NCBI RefSeq assembly: GCF_016860525.1
Contig: NZ_BNEA01000015.1
Span: forward strand, 3,534,001-3,598,000
DNA: 64,000 nucleotides
Direction of reading: 5' to 3'
From: Streptomyces rubradiris
GTDB taxonomy: Bacteria; Actinomycetota; Actinomycetes; Streptomycetales; Streptomycetaceae
In this document: positions 25,436-35,143 of the stretch, one piece after another
How the letters are laid out: the number at the start of each line of letters is the position of its first letter
How positions within the stretch are numbered: the first letter of the stretch is position 1
Position numbers and translations under genes: made by a program
Notes under the pieces: generated by a model
Seen by the model: the letters and a program-made list of their open reading frames with translations, nothing else
Told to the model about the DNA's origin: nothing
Database searches by the model: none

Positions 25436-26041
25436 ATGACGAACTCAGTTGACCGTCGGACGCAGGCGGCACAGAAGCGCCGCCGCCTCGCGGCGGCGGC
25501 GGCCCGGGTCCTGCACGAGCAGGGCATCGAGCGCACCACCCTCGCCGACATCGCGCACGAGGCCGGCGTCCCGGTCGGGAACGTCTACTACTACTTCAAG
25601 ACCAAGGACGAGCTGGTCCGGGCGGCGCTGGGCGAGCACCGCGACCGGCTGGACGAGCTCACCGCCGGGCTGGACCGGCTGCCGGCCCCGCACGACCGCC
25701 TCAGGGCCCTGGTCGAGACCTGGGTGTCCCAGCGCGAGACCACCGCCCGGTACGGCTGCCCGACCGGCACCCTGGCCGCCGAACTCGGCAAGCGGGCGGA
25801 CGACTCCCTGCACGCCGAGGCCGGCGCGGTGCTCCGCCGCCTGTCGGACTGGACCGCCGCCCAGTTCCGCGCCTGGGGCGTCCCCGACCCCGACGACCAC
25901 GCCCGCACCCTGGTCTCCGCCCACCAGGGCATGTCCGCCCTGACCCACGCCCTGCGCGACCCGTCCGTCACCACCCGCGAGGCCACCCGCCTGCTGCACT
26001 GGCTGGACTCGCTGCGGGCCGGTCCCGGCATCAGCCCTTGA
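25436..26041 (+). CDS. TetR-family transcriptional regulator
   Basis: ATG 25436; 201 residues. The TetR DNA-binding domain occupies residues 10-60 (RVLHEQGIERTTLADIAHEAGVPVGNVYYYFKTKDEL). The ligand domain contains YGCPTGTLAAELGKRADD, typical of the TetR_C_16/AcrR-like group. No good ribosome site precedes the ATG; ATATAGTCGGTCGG lies directly upstream and may include the operator. The 3' end overlaps the convergent rtcB gene by 11 bp. Confidence 0.9.
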   Translation: MTNSVDRRTQAAQKRRRLAAAAARVLHEQGIERTTLADIAHEAGVPVGNVYYYFKTKDELVRAALGEHRDRLDELTAGLDRLPAPHDRLRALVETWVSQRETTARYGCPTGTLAAELGKRADDSLHAEAGAVLRRLSDWTAAQFRAWGVPDPDDHARTLVSAHQGMSALTHALRDPSVTTREATRLLHWLDSLRAGPGISP

Positions 26042-27224
26042 CGCAGACGACCTGCCTCAGCTTGGCCACCACCCGCACCAGGTCCTGCTGCTGGTCGATG
26101 ACCTGGTCGATCGACTTGTAGGCGCCCGGGATCTCGTCCACGACACCGGAGTCCTTGCGGCACTCCACGCCCCGGGTCTGCTCCTCCAGGTCCTTCGTGG
26201 AGAAGCGCCGCTTGGCCGCGTTCCGGCTCATCCGCCGGCCGGCGCCGTGCGAGGCCGAGTTGAAGGCCAGCTCGTTGCCGAGGCCGCGCACGATGTACGA
26301 GCCCGTGCCCATCGAGCCGGGGATGATGCCGTAGTCCCCGGAGCCGGCCCGGATCGCGCCCTTGCGGGTGACGAGCAGGTCCATGCCGTCGTACCGCTCC
26401 TCCGCCACGTAGTTGTGGTGGCAGGAGATCTCCTGCTCGAAGACCGGCTTGGCCTTCTTGAACTCCTTGCGGATCACGTCCTTCAGGAGCGCCATCATGA
26501 GCATGCGGTTGTACTTGGCGTACTCCTGCGCCCAGAACAGGTCGTTGCGGTAGGCCGCCATCTGCGGGGTGTCCGCGACGAAGACGGCGAGGTCGCGGTC
26601 GACCAGGCCCTGGTTGTGCGGGAGCTTCTGGGCGACGCCGATGTGGTGCTCGGCGAGTTCCTTGCCGATGTTGCGGGAGCCGGAGTGGAGCATCAGCCAC
26701 ACGGAACCGTCCGTGTCGGTGCACACCTCGATGAAGTGGTTTCCACTGCCGAGCGTTCCCATCTGCTTCCAGGCACGTTCCTGACGGAACCTGACCGCTT
26801 CGGCGACCCCGTCGAACCGCGCCCAGAAGTCCTCCCAGCCGGCCGTGGCCAGTCCGTGGAAGCCCCGGGGCTCGACCGGGTCGTCGTGCATCCCCCGGCC
26901 CACCGGGATGGCCTGCTCGATCCTCGACCGCAGCCGGGACAGATCGCCGGGCAGGTCGTTCGCGGTCAGGGAGGTCTTGACCGCCGACATCCCGCAGCCG
27001 ATGTCCACGCCCACCGCCGCCGGGCACACCGCGTCCCGCATCGCGATGACCGAGCCGACCGTCGCGCCCTTGCCGTAGTGCACGTCCGGCATCACGGCCA
27101 GGCCCTTGATCCACGGCAGGGTCGCCACGTTCTGGAGCTGGCGCAGGGCCACGTCCTCGACCGTCGCCGGGTCCGTCCACATCCGGATCGGCACCTTCGC
27201 GCCCGGTATCTCCACGTACGACAT
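26031..27224 (-). CDS. rtcB: RtcB family RNA-splicing ligase
   Basis: ATG 27224 (MSYVEIPGAKVPIRMWTD); 397 residues, the short bacterial form. Metal and GMP-binding signatures are present: GVDIGCGMSAVKT (metal Cys), TLGSGNHFIEV, and FNSASHGAGRRMSRNAAKR with the histidine guanylylated in E. coli RtcB. RtcB joins 2',3'-cyclic phosphate RNA ends to 5'-OH using GTP, in RNA repair. No rtcA, archease or RtcR gene is visible. The 200-bp leader (27225-27438) is unusually A-rich. Confidence 0.93.
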   Translation of the reverse strand: MSYVEIPGAKVPIRMWTDPATVEDVALRQLQNVATLPWIKGLAVMPDVHYGKGATVGSVIAMRDAVCPAAVGVDIGCGMSAVKTSLTANDLPGDLSRLRSRIEQAIPVGRGMHDDPVEPRGFHGLATAGWEDFWARFDGVAEAVRFRQERAWKQMGTLGSGNHFIEVCTDTDGSVWLMLHSGSRNIGKELAEHHIGVAQKLPHNQGLVDRDLAVFVADTPQMAAYRNDLFWAQEYAKYNRMLMMALLKDVIRKEFKKAKPVFEQEISCHHNYVAEERYDGMDLLVTRKGAIRAGSGDYGIIPGSMGTGSYIVRGLGNELAFNSASHGAGRRMSRNAAKRRFSTKDLEEQTRGVECRKDSGVVDEIPGAYKSIDQVIDQQQDLVRVVAKLRQVVCVKG

Positions 27225-27438
27225 GTCTTCCTCTTTCCCCCCGGAAATGACAACAAAAGACTTGAAAGCAGCAAAACGCAAAAAGGCGCCAAGGTCGGCG
27301 AAAGCGACGAGGGACCGGCGGCCACGGCAGTGCGTGCGATACACATTGTCTGCAAGAGACGCCCCGCCGCGGCAAGCGAATAACCGGCGGGGACACTGGA
27401 GCACCGAGTGCGCACACACCGTCGAGAGGAGCCCGACC

Positions 27439-28305
27439 GTGCAGCGGAAGGCCTACGCAACCGGCACCGCCGCCCTCCTCGCGGCGCTGCTGGCCGGCTG
27501 CACGAGCGGCTCCGGGGACGCCGGCCAGGCGGACAACGCCAACCCCGGCGACACCGGCCGGGCGGCCGTCGCCGCGCAGCCCGGCAAGTACCGCACCCTC
27601 CCCGAGCCCTGCGGCGCGGTCGGCCACGACGCCCTGGACACGCTGCTGCCCGGCATCCAGCGGATCACCGACCCCGTCCAGCGGGACCGGGCCTACCAGG
27701 GCGATGCCGAGCTGACCTTCGACACCGACCGCAAGGTGGGCTGCCGCTGGAAGGTCGAGTCGGCCGACGTCACCGACCGTCTCTCCGTCGACTTCGAGCG
27801 CGTGGTGTCGTACGACAACGCGGTCAGCGACGACGACCAGGCGCAGCGGCTGTTCCAGGAGAAGCAGGCCGCCGCCGACCTGCCCGCGACGAGCGGGGAC
27901 ACGGCACCGCCCGCGACGCCCACGCCGACGGCGTCCGCGAAGGGCTCCCCGAGCGGCGGCGCGTCCCCGTCGGCGAAGGACCCGTCCGGCAACTCCCCCT
28001 CTTCCTCGACCACTTCGGGCTCCGCCTCGGCCACGCCGTCCGGTTCCGCCGACGCCTCCGCCGAGCTCCAGCCCCGCACCCTGTCCGACCTCGGTGACGA
28101 GGCGTACCTGGACGACCAGCTCAGCACCTCCGGTCCGACCGCCGAACAGCGCACGGTGACTGTGGTGTTCCGCACGTCCAACGTCGTCGTCACCCTCCAG
28201 TACGAGGAGCAGCCGACGGCCACCGGAACGGTCCCGGACAGCAAGGAAATGCAGGACAGGGCCCGTGACCTGGCCGCCCGGCTGGACGACGCGCTCGGCG
28301 GCTGA
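27439..28305 (+). CDS. DUF3558 family lipoprotein, copy 1
   Basis: GTG 27439 with GAGAGGAG upstream; 288 residues. The signal peptide ends in a lipobox (LLAALLAGC). Two conserved blocks are LPEPCGAVGHDALDTLLPG and VGCRWKVES, with paired cysteines. Between residues ~155 and 205 lies a low-complexity Ser/Pro/Thr linker. The C-terminal part has a repeated VVVTLQYEEQ strand. It is exported and membrane-anchored; the role is unknown. A paralogue follows 115 bp downstream. Confidence 0.85.
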   Translation: MQRKAYATGTAALLAALLAGCTSGSGDAGQADNANPGDTGRAAVAAQPGKYRTLPEPCGAVGHDALDTLLPGIQRITDPVQRDRAYQGDAELTFDTDRKVGCRWKVESADVTDRLSVDFERVVSYDNAVSDDDQAQRLFQEKQAAADLPATSGDTAPPATPTPTASAKGSPSGGASPSAKDPSGNSPSSSTTSGSASATPSGSADASAELQPRTLSDLGDEAYLDDQLSTSGPTAEQRTVTVVFRTSNVVVTLQYEEQPTATGTVPDSKEMQDRARDLAARLDDALGG

Positions 28306-28420
28306 CCGCCCGGCCGGACCCGCCGCCCGGCCCGCGGACGGGCACCGCACGGCCCGCGCACCGCGTACCGTGGCCCCGCAGGAACCCGCACGAACACCGA
28401 GCGTCATGAGTGAAGGAACC

Positions 28421-29293
28421 ATGCAGCGAGCAGCCCAGCGAGACGACCGTGCCCAGCGACACCAGCGAGCCAAGCGCCTGCGCCACGCGCTGGTCTGCGC
28501 GGCAGCCGTTCCGGCGGTCCTGATCACCGCCGGCTGCTCCTCGGACTCCGGTGACTCCAAGGCCAAGACCGGCGAGAGCGCCGGCGAGACGGCGAGCGGC
28601 AGCACCAAGCCGTCCGCGAGCGCGTCGCCGACCGTACGGCCCGCCGCGTACGGCAAGCTGCCCGACCCGTGCACCGCGCTGTCGCAGAAGACCCTGGGCG
28701 ACCTGGTCCCCAAGGCATCGAAGTCGGGCAAGAAGGGCGGCTCCGACGAGCCGTCGTCGCGGGCCTCCTGCGCCTGGGACAGCCTGGCCAACAACGGCGT
28801 GAAGGGCTCGCAGTTCCGCTGGCTGAACGTCTCCCTGCTGCGCTTCGACTCGGACGTCACGCGGGGCGCCGCCGACGAGCAGGCGCACGCGTACTTCAGC
28901 CGGCAGGTGCAGGACGCCCAGTCGGTGGACGGCGCGAAGGACACCAAGATGGTGCCGCTGTCCGGGACCGGCGCGGAGGCGGCGGCGGTGCGCTACGACC
29001 TGAAGAAGAAGGAGGGCCTCTTCAAGCAGCAGACGGTCGTCGCCCGGGTGGAGAACGTCGTGGTCACCCTGGACTACAACGGCGCCGGTCTCGCGGGCGA
29101 GAAGACGCCGGACGCCGACGACCTGATGAAGGACGCGCAGCAGGCGCTGAAGGAGGCCGTGGCGTCGGTGTCGAAGGCCAACGGCGCGTCCGCCGACCCG
29201 AGTTCGCAGCCGTCGGACTCCGCGTCCGGGAAGCCTTCGGAGTCGTCCTCGCCGAGCGCGTCCGCGTCCGAGACGGCCGGCAAGAAGGTCTGA
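28421..29293 (+). CDS. DUF3558 family lipoprotein, copy 2
   Basis: ATG 28421 follows GAAGGA by five bases and is preferred over ATG 28406; 290 residues. An Arg/Gln-rich head (QRDDRAQRHQRAKRLR) precedes the signal helix and a lipobox-like LITAGC. Same core as the previous gene: LPDPCTALSQKTLGDLVPK and ASCAWDSLANNG, then RVENVVVTLDYNG. It is a tandem paralogue that differs by lacking the central Ser/Pro linker and instead having a C-terminal Ser-rich tail. The two may form a cell-envelope pair. Confidence 0.85.
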   Translation: MQRAAQRDDRAQRHQRAKRLRHALVCAAAVPAVLITAGCSSDSGDSKAKTGESAGETASGSTKPSASASPTVRPAAYGKLPDPCTALSQKTLGDLVPKASKSGKKGGSDEPSSRASCAWDSLANNGVKGSQFRWLNVSLLRFDSDVTRGAADEQAHAYFSRQVQDAQSVDGAKDTKMVPLSGTGAEAAAVRYDLKKKEGLFKQQTVVARVENVVVTLDYNGAGLAGEKTPDADDLMKDAQQALKEAVASVSKANGASADPSSQPSDSASGKPSESSSPSASASETAGKKV

Positions 29294-29349
29294 CCGTACG
29301 GGCGTAGCGGGTGACCGGTACCGCGTTCGCCGTACACGTGTGCCACTCT

Positions 29350-29361
29350 GTTGCGCGCAAC
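29350..29361. promoter_or_regulatory. Perfect palindrome before the DUF2637 gene
   Basis: GTTGCGCGCAAC (12 bp), followed after two bases by a second half-site-like ACACGCAAC. It lies 25 bp upstream of the GTG at 29387. Position and symmetry suggest an operator overlapping the promoter or start of transcript. Confidence 0.5.
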
Positions 29362-29386
29362 AACACGCAACGGGAGGGGAGTACGA

Positions 29387-30679
29387 GTGGCCGGGCCACC
29401 GCAGCTGACTCGGATGCACCGCGTTCTCATCGGCGTGGTCGTGACCGGTGCGCTGATCATCGCCGGTATCGGCTTCGCCGGTTCGTACGCGGCCGTCCGT
29501 GAGCTGGCCGTCAAGAAGGGCTTCGGGAACTTCTCCTATGTGTTCCCGATCGGCATCGACGCGGGCATCTGTGTCCTCCTCGCCCTGGATCTGCTGCTGA
29601 CCTGGATCCGGATTCCCTTCCCGCTGCTGCGCCAGACGGCGTGGCTGCTGACGGCGGCGACGATCGCGTTCAACGGCGCCGCCGCCTGGCCGGACCCGCT
29701 GGGCGTGGGCATGCACGCGGTGATCCCGGTGCTGTTCGTGGTGGCGGTCGAGGCGGCCCGGCACGCGGTCGGCCGCATCGCCGACATCACGGCGGACAAG
29801 CACATGGAGGGCGTCCGCCTCACCCGCTGGCTGCTCTCCCCGCTGCCGACGTTCCTGCTGTGGCGCCGCATGAAGCTGTGGGAGCTGCGCTCCTACGACC
29901 AGGTCATCAAGCTGGAGCAGGAACGTCTCGTCTACCAGGCCCGGCTGCGCTCCCGCTTCGGCCGCGCCTGGCGCCGCAAGGCCCCGGTGGAGTCCCTGAT
30001 GCCGCTGCGCCTGGCGCGCTACGGCGTCCCGCTCGCGGACACGGCCCCGGCGGGCCTGGCCGCGGCGGGCATCGACCCGGTCCTGCTCCCCGCGGCCCCG
30101 CGCCCGCAGGCCCTCGCCCCCGCCACGGCCGACCGCGCCGCCACGGCCGACCGCGCCGCCGCAGCCGACCGCCCGGCCGAGGCGGCCCCGCACCGGCCGG
30201 ACCCCGCCGCCGCGCGGCGGCCCGCCGAGGCGCCCCCGGCCGACGAGGAGAGCCCCTGGTTCCAGGCCCCGCGCGAGGTCGAGTACCACGGCGGCTACGA
30301 CCCCACCTACGACCCGATGCTCCAGGAACCCCAGTACGCCCCCGAGGAGCAGTACGAGGGCTGGTACGAGGAGCAGGCCCCGGAGGACTTCCAGCAGCCC
30401 TCCCCGGAGGAGACCGGCAGCTTCCCGATCCCGGTGAGCGCGACCCGCACCCGCGAACTCGGCGAGGGCGGCGGCAGCCCGGAGCCGGACCCGACGGAGG
30501 AGGACTACTACCAGGTCTTCCGCAAGTCCATCGACGGCAGCTTCCCCACCCCGCACCAGTACGCCGAGGCGGTCGAGGCGACGTACCGCATCACGCTGGC
30601 CCCGCGCGACGCCGAGCGCATGGTCAACCGCTTCACCAACCGCTTCAACGCGGAGCTGGAAGAGGACCACATCGCGTGA
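29387..30679 (+). CDS. DUF2637 domain membrane protein
   Basis: GTG 29387 after GGGAGGGGAG; 430 residues. Four membrane helices lie in the first ~130 residues (VLIGVVVTGALIIAGIGFAG, YVFPIGIDAGICVLLALDLL, TAWLLTAATIAFNGAAAW, AVIPVLFVVAVEAARHAVG). This is the DUF2637 module found in actinomycete plasmid-spread and chromosomal proteins. A basic juxtamembrane segment follows (WRRMKLWELRSYDQVIKLEQ). Next come an Ala-rich repeat (TADRAATADRAAAADR) and an acidic Tyr/Glu-rich region. A C-terminal helical tail ([11 protein letters not shown]) resembles small DNA-binding or partner modules. Role unknown. Confidence 0.85.
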   Translation: MAGPPQLTRMHRVLIGVVVTGALIIAGIGFAGSYAAVRELAVKKGFGNFSYVFPIGIDAGICVLLALDLLLTWIRIPFPLLRQTAWLLTAATIAFNGAAAWPDPLGVGMHAVIPVLFVVAVEAARHAVGRIADITADKHMEGVRLTRWLLSPLPTFLLWRRMKLWELRSYDQVIKLEQERLVYQARLRSRFGRAWRRKAPVESLMPLRLARYGVPLADTAPAGLAAAGIDPVLLPAAPRPQALAPATADRAATADRAAAADRPAEAAPHRPDPAAARRPAEAPPADEESPWFQAPREVEYHGGYDPTYDPMLQEPQYAPEEQYEGWYEEQAPEDFQQPSPEETGSFPIPVSATRTRELGEGGGSPEPDPTEEDYYQVFRKSIDGSFPTPHQYAEAVEATYRITLAPRDAERMVNRFTNRFNAELEEDHIA

Positions 30680-31322
30680 CGGCCGGGCCCACCAGCCCGT
30701 ACGCCCCGACGACCGACGCCCACACCAGCAGGGGGAACACCGCGACCCGCTCCATGCCCCCCATGCCCATCCCGAGGTAGTTCCCGGAGAGGAAGAGCCC
30801 CCACGCGCCGAGCGCCACGACTCCCAGCAGGCCGCCGGCCCGGCGCAGGAGAGCCGGGGCCTCGGGGGCCAGGCCGGACCCCGCCGCCAGCAGCCCGATG
30901 TTGCCGGTACCCATGATGAGCAGGGCGCCGAGAACGTGCTGGTTCTCGCTGGTGTCCGCCGGTGCCAGCCCGGCGAGCACGAAGCCCGCGCCCGCGCCGG
31001 CCAGGAGCACCCGGGCCACCCGGGCGGTGGCCCCGCGCCGCCACAGCGGCCCGGACAGCACGGCGCCGACGACGAGCAGCGCGCCCAGGACGACGAACGA
31101 GCCGTTCATCAGGCCGTGCTCGGGCGAGCACACGTAGCGGGGCGTGGGATCGGGCTGGAGGGCGCACCGGGCGTTGCCCAGGTCGCTGATGTTGTTCCGC
31201 GCCCAGCTGTACGGCCGCTCCCAGGCCGACTGCACGATCCCGTGCACCACGAAGAACTGCGCCACACCGGCGAGCCACGCGGCACCGGCGATCCGAACCT
31301 TCACTTCTCCCCCTGCCGTCAC
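30645..31322 (-). CDS. DUF998 family membrane protein
   Basis: Annotated from GTG 31322; GTG 31304 ([10 protein letters not shown]) after GGGGGAG is possible. 225 residues from the longer start. Six membrane helices. The family motif [14 protein letters not shown] with a nearby [16 protein letters not shown] is present. DUF998 proteins are integral membrane proteins of unknown function. The 3' end overlaps the convergent DUF2637 gene by 35 bp. Confidence 0.85.
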   Translation of the reverse strand: MTAGGEVKVRIAGAAWLAGVAQFFVVHGIVQSAWERPYSWARNNISDLGNARCALQPDPTPRYVCSPEHGLMNGSFVVLGALLVVGAVLSGPLWRRGATARVARVLLAGAGAGFVLAGLAPADTSENQHVLGALLIMGTGNIGLLAAGSGLAPEAPALLRRAGGLLGVVALGAWGLFLSGNYLGMGMGGMERVAVFPLLVWASVVGAYGLVGPAVTRCGPLPAPR

Positions 31323-31429
31323 ACGATTCCCGTACCGCCCAGCCGATCACGCGCGACGGGGCCCAGGCACTGCGGCAGGCCCCCGGAACGAGGGTGGGGA
31401 GGGCCGTACCAAGAGGCGCGCGGGCATGG

Positions 31430-31464
31430 AAAAAGGGGCCCTCTCCGAAAGGAAGAGGACCCCT
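31430..31464 (-). terminator. Intrinsic terminator of lysS
   Basis: On the minus strand AGGGG-CCTCT-type arms (31434-31445 with 31454-31464) form a hairpin, followed by five T residues (31430-31434 on the complement). It lies 14 bp after the lysS stop. One of the few classical T-tailed terminators in the window. Confidence 0.75.
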
Positions 31465-31477
31465 GTCTCCGTACGGC

Positions 31478-33217
31478 TTACTCCCCGAGCAGCGTCCGTA
31501 CCCGCTCCTGGCCCACGGCCAGCAGCAGGGTGGGCAGGCGGGGGCCGGTGTCGCGGCCGACGAGCAGGTGGTACAGCAGGGCGAAGAACGTCCGCTGGGC
31601 CGTCTTGATCTCCGGCGGCAGCTCCTTCGGCGTGGCGTCGGCGGAGAACCCGGCCTGCACCTTCGGCACGCCGTACACGAGGTGGGTCAGCCCGTCGAGC
31701 GACCAGTGGTCGGCGAGCCCGTCCAGCAGCAGCCGCACGGACTGCCGGGACGCCTCGTCCAGGGACTTCAGCAGCTCGGCGTCGGGCTCCTCGCGCACGA
31801 TGGTCCGCTGGTCGGCGGGCACGTACGTGTTGATCCACGCCTCGGCCCGGTCGTAGCGCGGGCGCGCCTCGTCCAGCGAGGCCAGCGGCTGCTCCGGGTC
31901 CAGCTCGGACAGGATGCGCAGCGCCTGGTCCTCGTGACCGGCGGTGATGTCGGCGACGGACGCCAGCGTGCGGTACGGCAGCGGGCGGGGCGTCTTCGGC
32001 AGCTCACCGGCGGCGGTGCCGACGGCGCGGGTGTGGGCGGCGACGTCGGCCGGCAGCGCGGAGCCGTCGGCGACCTTCGCGGCCAGCTTGTCCCACTCGT
32101 CGTAGAGCCGCTGGATCTCCTGGTCGAAGGCGATCTTGAAGGACTGGTTGGGCTTGCGGCGGGCGTACAGCCAGCGCAGCAGCTGCGGCTCCATGATCTT
32201 CAGCGCGTCCGACGGGGTGGGCACGCCACCGCGCGAGGACGACATCTTCGCCATGCCGGAGATGCCCACGAACGCGTACATGGGGCCGATGGGCTGCTCG
32301 CCGCCGAAGATCGGCACGATCTGCCCGCCGACCTGGAAGCTGGAGCCGGGCGAGGAGTGGTCCACACCGCTCGGCTCGAAGATCACGCCCTCGTACGCCC
32401 AGCGCATCGGCCAGTCGACCTTCCACACCAGCTTGCCGCGGTCGAACTCGCTGAGCCGGACGGTCTCGGCGAAGCCACAGGCGGTGCAGGTGTACGACAG
32501 CTCGGTGGTGTCGTCGTCGTAGGAGGTGACCGTCGTCAGGTCCTTGCCGCAGCCGCCGCAGTACGGCTTGTACGGGAAGTACCCGGCGGAGCCGGAGCTG
32601 CCGTCGTCCTCGGACGCGGCGCCGGAGCCCTCCTCGGCCTCCAGCTCGGCCGCGTCCACCGCCTTCTGCTGCTGCTTCTTCGGCGCCTTCTTCGTCCGGT
32701 ACTGGGCGAGGATCGCGTCGATGTCGTGCCGGTGCTTCATGGCGTGCAGGATCTGCTCGCGGTAGACACCGGAGGTGTACTGCGCGGTCTGGCTGATCCC
32801 GTCGAACTCCACGCCGAGCTGGGCCAGCGCCTCGACCATGGCGGCCTTGAAGTGCTCGGCCCAGTTCGGGTACGCCGAGCCCTTCGGCGCCGGGACCGAG
32901 GTCAGCGGCTTGCCGATGTGCTCCGCCCAGCTCTCGTCCACACCGGGGACGCCGGCCGGCACCTTGCGGTAGCGGTCGTAGTCGTCCCAGGAGATCAGGT
33001 GCCGGACCTCGCGGCCACGGCGGCGGATCTCGTCGGCGACCAGGTGCGGGGTCATGACCTCGCGGAGGTTGCCGAGGTGGATCGGACCGGAGGGGGAGAG
33101 TCCGGACGCGACGACGACCGGTTTGCCCGGGGCCCGACGCTCCGACTCCTCGATGACCTCATCCGCGAAACGGGAGACCCAGTCGGTGGTCTCGGTGCTC
33201 TGAGCCACGATCGGCAC
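31478..33217 (-). CDS. lysS: Lysyl-tRNA synthetase, class I
   Basis: Annotated from GTG 33217 ([12 protein letters not shown]). The binding site AAGGA lies very close, so GTG 33208 is also possible. 579 residues. The class I HIGH motif appears as PSGPIHLGN near residue 45 and the KMSKS motif as MAKMSSSRG near 285. A Cys4 zinc site (YCGGCGKD...CTACGF) sits between them, as in archaeal-type LysRS. It charges tRNA-Lys. A Gln/Lys and Ser/Glu-rich insertion (residues ~175-205) is lineage-specific. Divergent from argS. Confidence 0.95.
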   Translation of the reverse strand: MPIVAQSTETTDWVSRFADEVIEESERRAPGKPVVVASGLSPSGPIHLGNLREVMTPHLVADEIRRRGREVRHLISWDDYDRYRKVPAGVPGVDESWAEHIGKPLTSVPAPKGSAYPNWAEHFKAAMVEALAQLGVEFDGISQTAQYTSGVYREQILHAMKHRHDIDAILAQYRTKKAPKKQQQKAVDAAELEAEEGSGAASEDDGSSGSAGYFPYKPYCGGCGKDLTTVTSYDDDTTELSYTCTACGFAETVRLSEFDRGKLVWKVDWPMRWAYEGVIFEPSGVDHSSPGSSFQVGGQIVPIFGGEQPIGPMYAFVGISGMAKMSSSRGGVPTPSDALKIMEPQLLRWLYARRKPNQSFKIAFDQEIQRLYDEWDKLAAKVADGSALPADVAAHTRAVGTAAGELPKTPRPLPYRTLASVADITAGHEDQALRILSELDPEQPLASLDEARPRYDRAEAWINTYVPADQRTIVREEPDAELLKSLDEASRQSVRLLLDGLADHWSLDGLTHLVYGVPKVQAGFSADATPKELPPEIKTAQRTFFALLYHLLVGRDTGPRLPTLLLAVGQERVRTLLGE

Positions 33218-33300
33218 GTCCTTCTTTCTGAACGGGGTGAGCCTCCATTCTCACAGACCGCCCGTCGACCGGGAAAACGGCTTTACCCCCCATGGGATAC

Positions 33301-33320
33301 TGGATGGGTCTATCCATCCA
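33301..33320 (+). promoter_or_regulatory. Hairpin in the argS leader
   Basis: TGGATGG (33301-33307) and CCATCCA (33314-33320), a perfect 7-bp stem with a 6-base loop. It ends two bases before the GAGGAG at 33322-33327 that probably serves argS, so it could modulate ribosome access. No T-box features are seen. Confidence 0.4.
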
Positions 33321-33343
33321 CGAGGAGAACGGCACCCACACCC

Positions 33344-35107
33344 ATGGCCTCGGTCACGTCCCTCAGCGACAACGTCCAGCAGCACCTCGCGTCCGCCCTC
33401 GCGGCCACCCTGCCCGAGGCCGCCGGCGCGGACCCGCTGCTGCGACGAAGCGACCGGGCCGACTTCCAGGCCAACGGCATCCTGGCCCTGGCCAAGAAGG
33501 CGAAGTCGAACCCCCGGGAGCTGGCGACCCAGGTCGTCGACCGGGTGGTGACGGGTGACGTGATCAAGGACGTCGAGGTCTCCGGCCCCGGCTTCCTCAA
33601 CATCACGGTCGCGGACAAGGCGATCACCGCGAACCTGGCCGCGCGGTACGCGGACGACACGGGCCGCCTCGGCGTGCCCACCGCCGCCGACCCCGGCACG
33701 ACGGTGATCGACTACGCCCAGCCGAACGTGGCGAAGGAGATGCACGTCGGCCACCTGCGCTCCGCGGTGATCGGCGACTCGGTCGCCCAGCTGCTGGAGT
33801 TCACCGGCGAGAACGTGATCCGCCGCCACCACATCGGCGACTGGGGCACCCAGTTCGGCATGCTCATCCAGTACCTGGACGAGCACCCGCACGAGCTGGA
33901 CCACAAGGACGACCAGGTGACCGGCGAGGAGGCGATGTCGAACCTCGGCCGCCTCTACAAGGCCGCGCGGAAGAAATTCGACTCCGACGAGGAGTTCAAG
34001 ACGCGGGCCCGCCGCCGGGTGGTGGACCTCCAGGCCGGCGACCCGCACACGCTCGCCATGTGGCAGAAGTTCGTGGACGAGTCGAAGATCTACTTCTTCT
34101 CCGTCTTCGAGAAGCTGGACATGGAGATCCGGGACGCGGACATCGTCGGCGAGTCCGGGTACAACGACATGCTCGCGGAGACCTGCCGCCTGCTGGAGGA
34201 GTCGGGCGTCGCGGTCCGCTCCGAGGGCGCGCTCTGCGTGTTCTTCGACGACATCAAGGGCCCGGACGGCAAGCCGGTCCCGCTGATCGTGCAGAAGTCG
34301 GACGGCGGCTACGGCTACGCGGCCACCGACCTGTCCGCGATCCGCGACCGCGTCTTCAACCTGAAGGCGAACACCCTGCTGTACGTGGTGGACGCCCGGC
34401 AGGCCCTGCACTTCCGGATGGTCTTCGAGACCGCGCGCCGGGCCGGCTGGCTGGGCGACGACGTCACGGCGGTCCAGCTCGCCTTCGGCACGGTCCTCGG
34501 CAAGGACGGCAAGCCGTTCAAGACCCGTGAGGGCGAGACGGTCCGCCTGGTCGACCTGCTGGACGAGGCGATCGACCGGGCGTCGGCCGTGGTCCGGGAG
34601 AAGGCGCAGGACCTGTCCGAGGAGGAGATCGCCGAGCGGGGCACCCAGGTGGGCATCGGCGCGGTGAAGTACGCGGACCTGTCGACGTCGGCGAACCGGG
34701 ACTACAAGTTCGACCTGGACCAGATGGTCTCGCTGAACGGCGACACGTCCGTCTACCTCCAGTACGCCTACGCCCGCATCCAGTCCATCCTCCGCAAGGC
34801 CGGCGAGGTCCGCCCGGCGGCCCACCCCGAGCTGCCCCTGGCGGACGCCGAGCGCGCCCTCGGCCTGCACCTGGACTCCTTCGCGGAGACGGTCCGGGAG
34901 GCGGCCGCGGAGTACGCCCCGCACAAGCTGGCGGCGTACCTGTACCAGGTGGCCTCGCTGTTCACGACGTTCTACGACAAGTGCCCGGTGCTGCGCGCCG
35001 AGACGCCGGAGCAGGTGGAGAACCGCCTCTTCCTCTCCGACCTCACGGCCCGCACCCTCCACCAGGGCATGACCCTCCTGGGCATCCGCACCCCCGAGAA
35101 GCTCTGA
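33344..35107 (+). CDS. argS: Arginyl-tRNA synthetase
   Basis: ATG 33344 ([15 protein letters not shown]); 587 residues, normal length. The N-terminal Add1 domain recognises the tRNA D-loop. The HIGH motif is HVGHLRS in [18 protein letters not shown] at about residue 130. The anticodon-binding DALR domain begins near 460 ([15 protein letters not shown]) and ends with the conserved [10 protein letters not shown]. It is a cytoplasmic essential enzyme. The spacing from GAGGAG to the ATG is long (16 bases), and the leader hairpin lies just before it. Confidence 0.96.
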   Translation: MASVTSLSDNVQQHLASALAATLPEAAGADPLLRRSDRADFQANGILALAKKAKSNPRELATQVVDRVVTGDVIKDVEVSGPGFLNITVADKAITANLAARYADDTGRLGVPTAADPGTTVIDYAQPNVAKEMHVGHLRSAVIGDSVAQLLEFTGENVIRRHHIGDWGTQFGMLIQYLDEHPHELDHKDDQVTGEEAMSNLGRLYKAARKKFDSDEEFKTRARRRVVDLQAGDPHTLAMWQKFVDESKIYFFSVFEKLDMEIRDADIVGESGYNDMLAETCRLLEESGVAVRSEGALCVFFDDIKGPDGKPVPLIVQKSDGGYGYAATDLSAIRDRVFNLKANTLLYVVDARQALHFRMVFETARRAGWLGDDVTAVQLAFGTVLGKDGKPFKTREGETVRLVDLLDEAIDRASAVVREKAQDLSEEEIAERGTQVGIGAVKYADLSTSANRDYKFDLDQMVSLNGDTSVYLQYAYARIQSILRKAGEVRPAAHPELPLADAERALGLHLDSFAETVREAAAEYAPHKLAAYLYQVASLFTTFYDKCPVLRAETPEQVENRLFLSDLTARTLHQGMTLLGIRTPEKL

Positions 35108-35143
35108 CGCTCAGCCCTTGGGGTTTTGAGAGACCCTGAGGGC

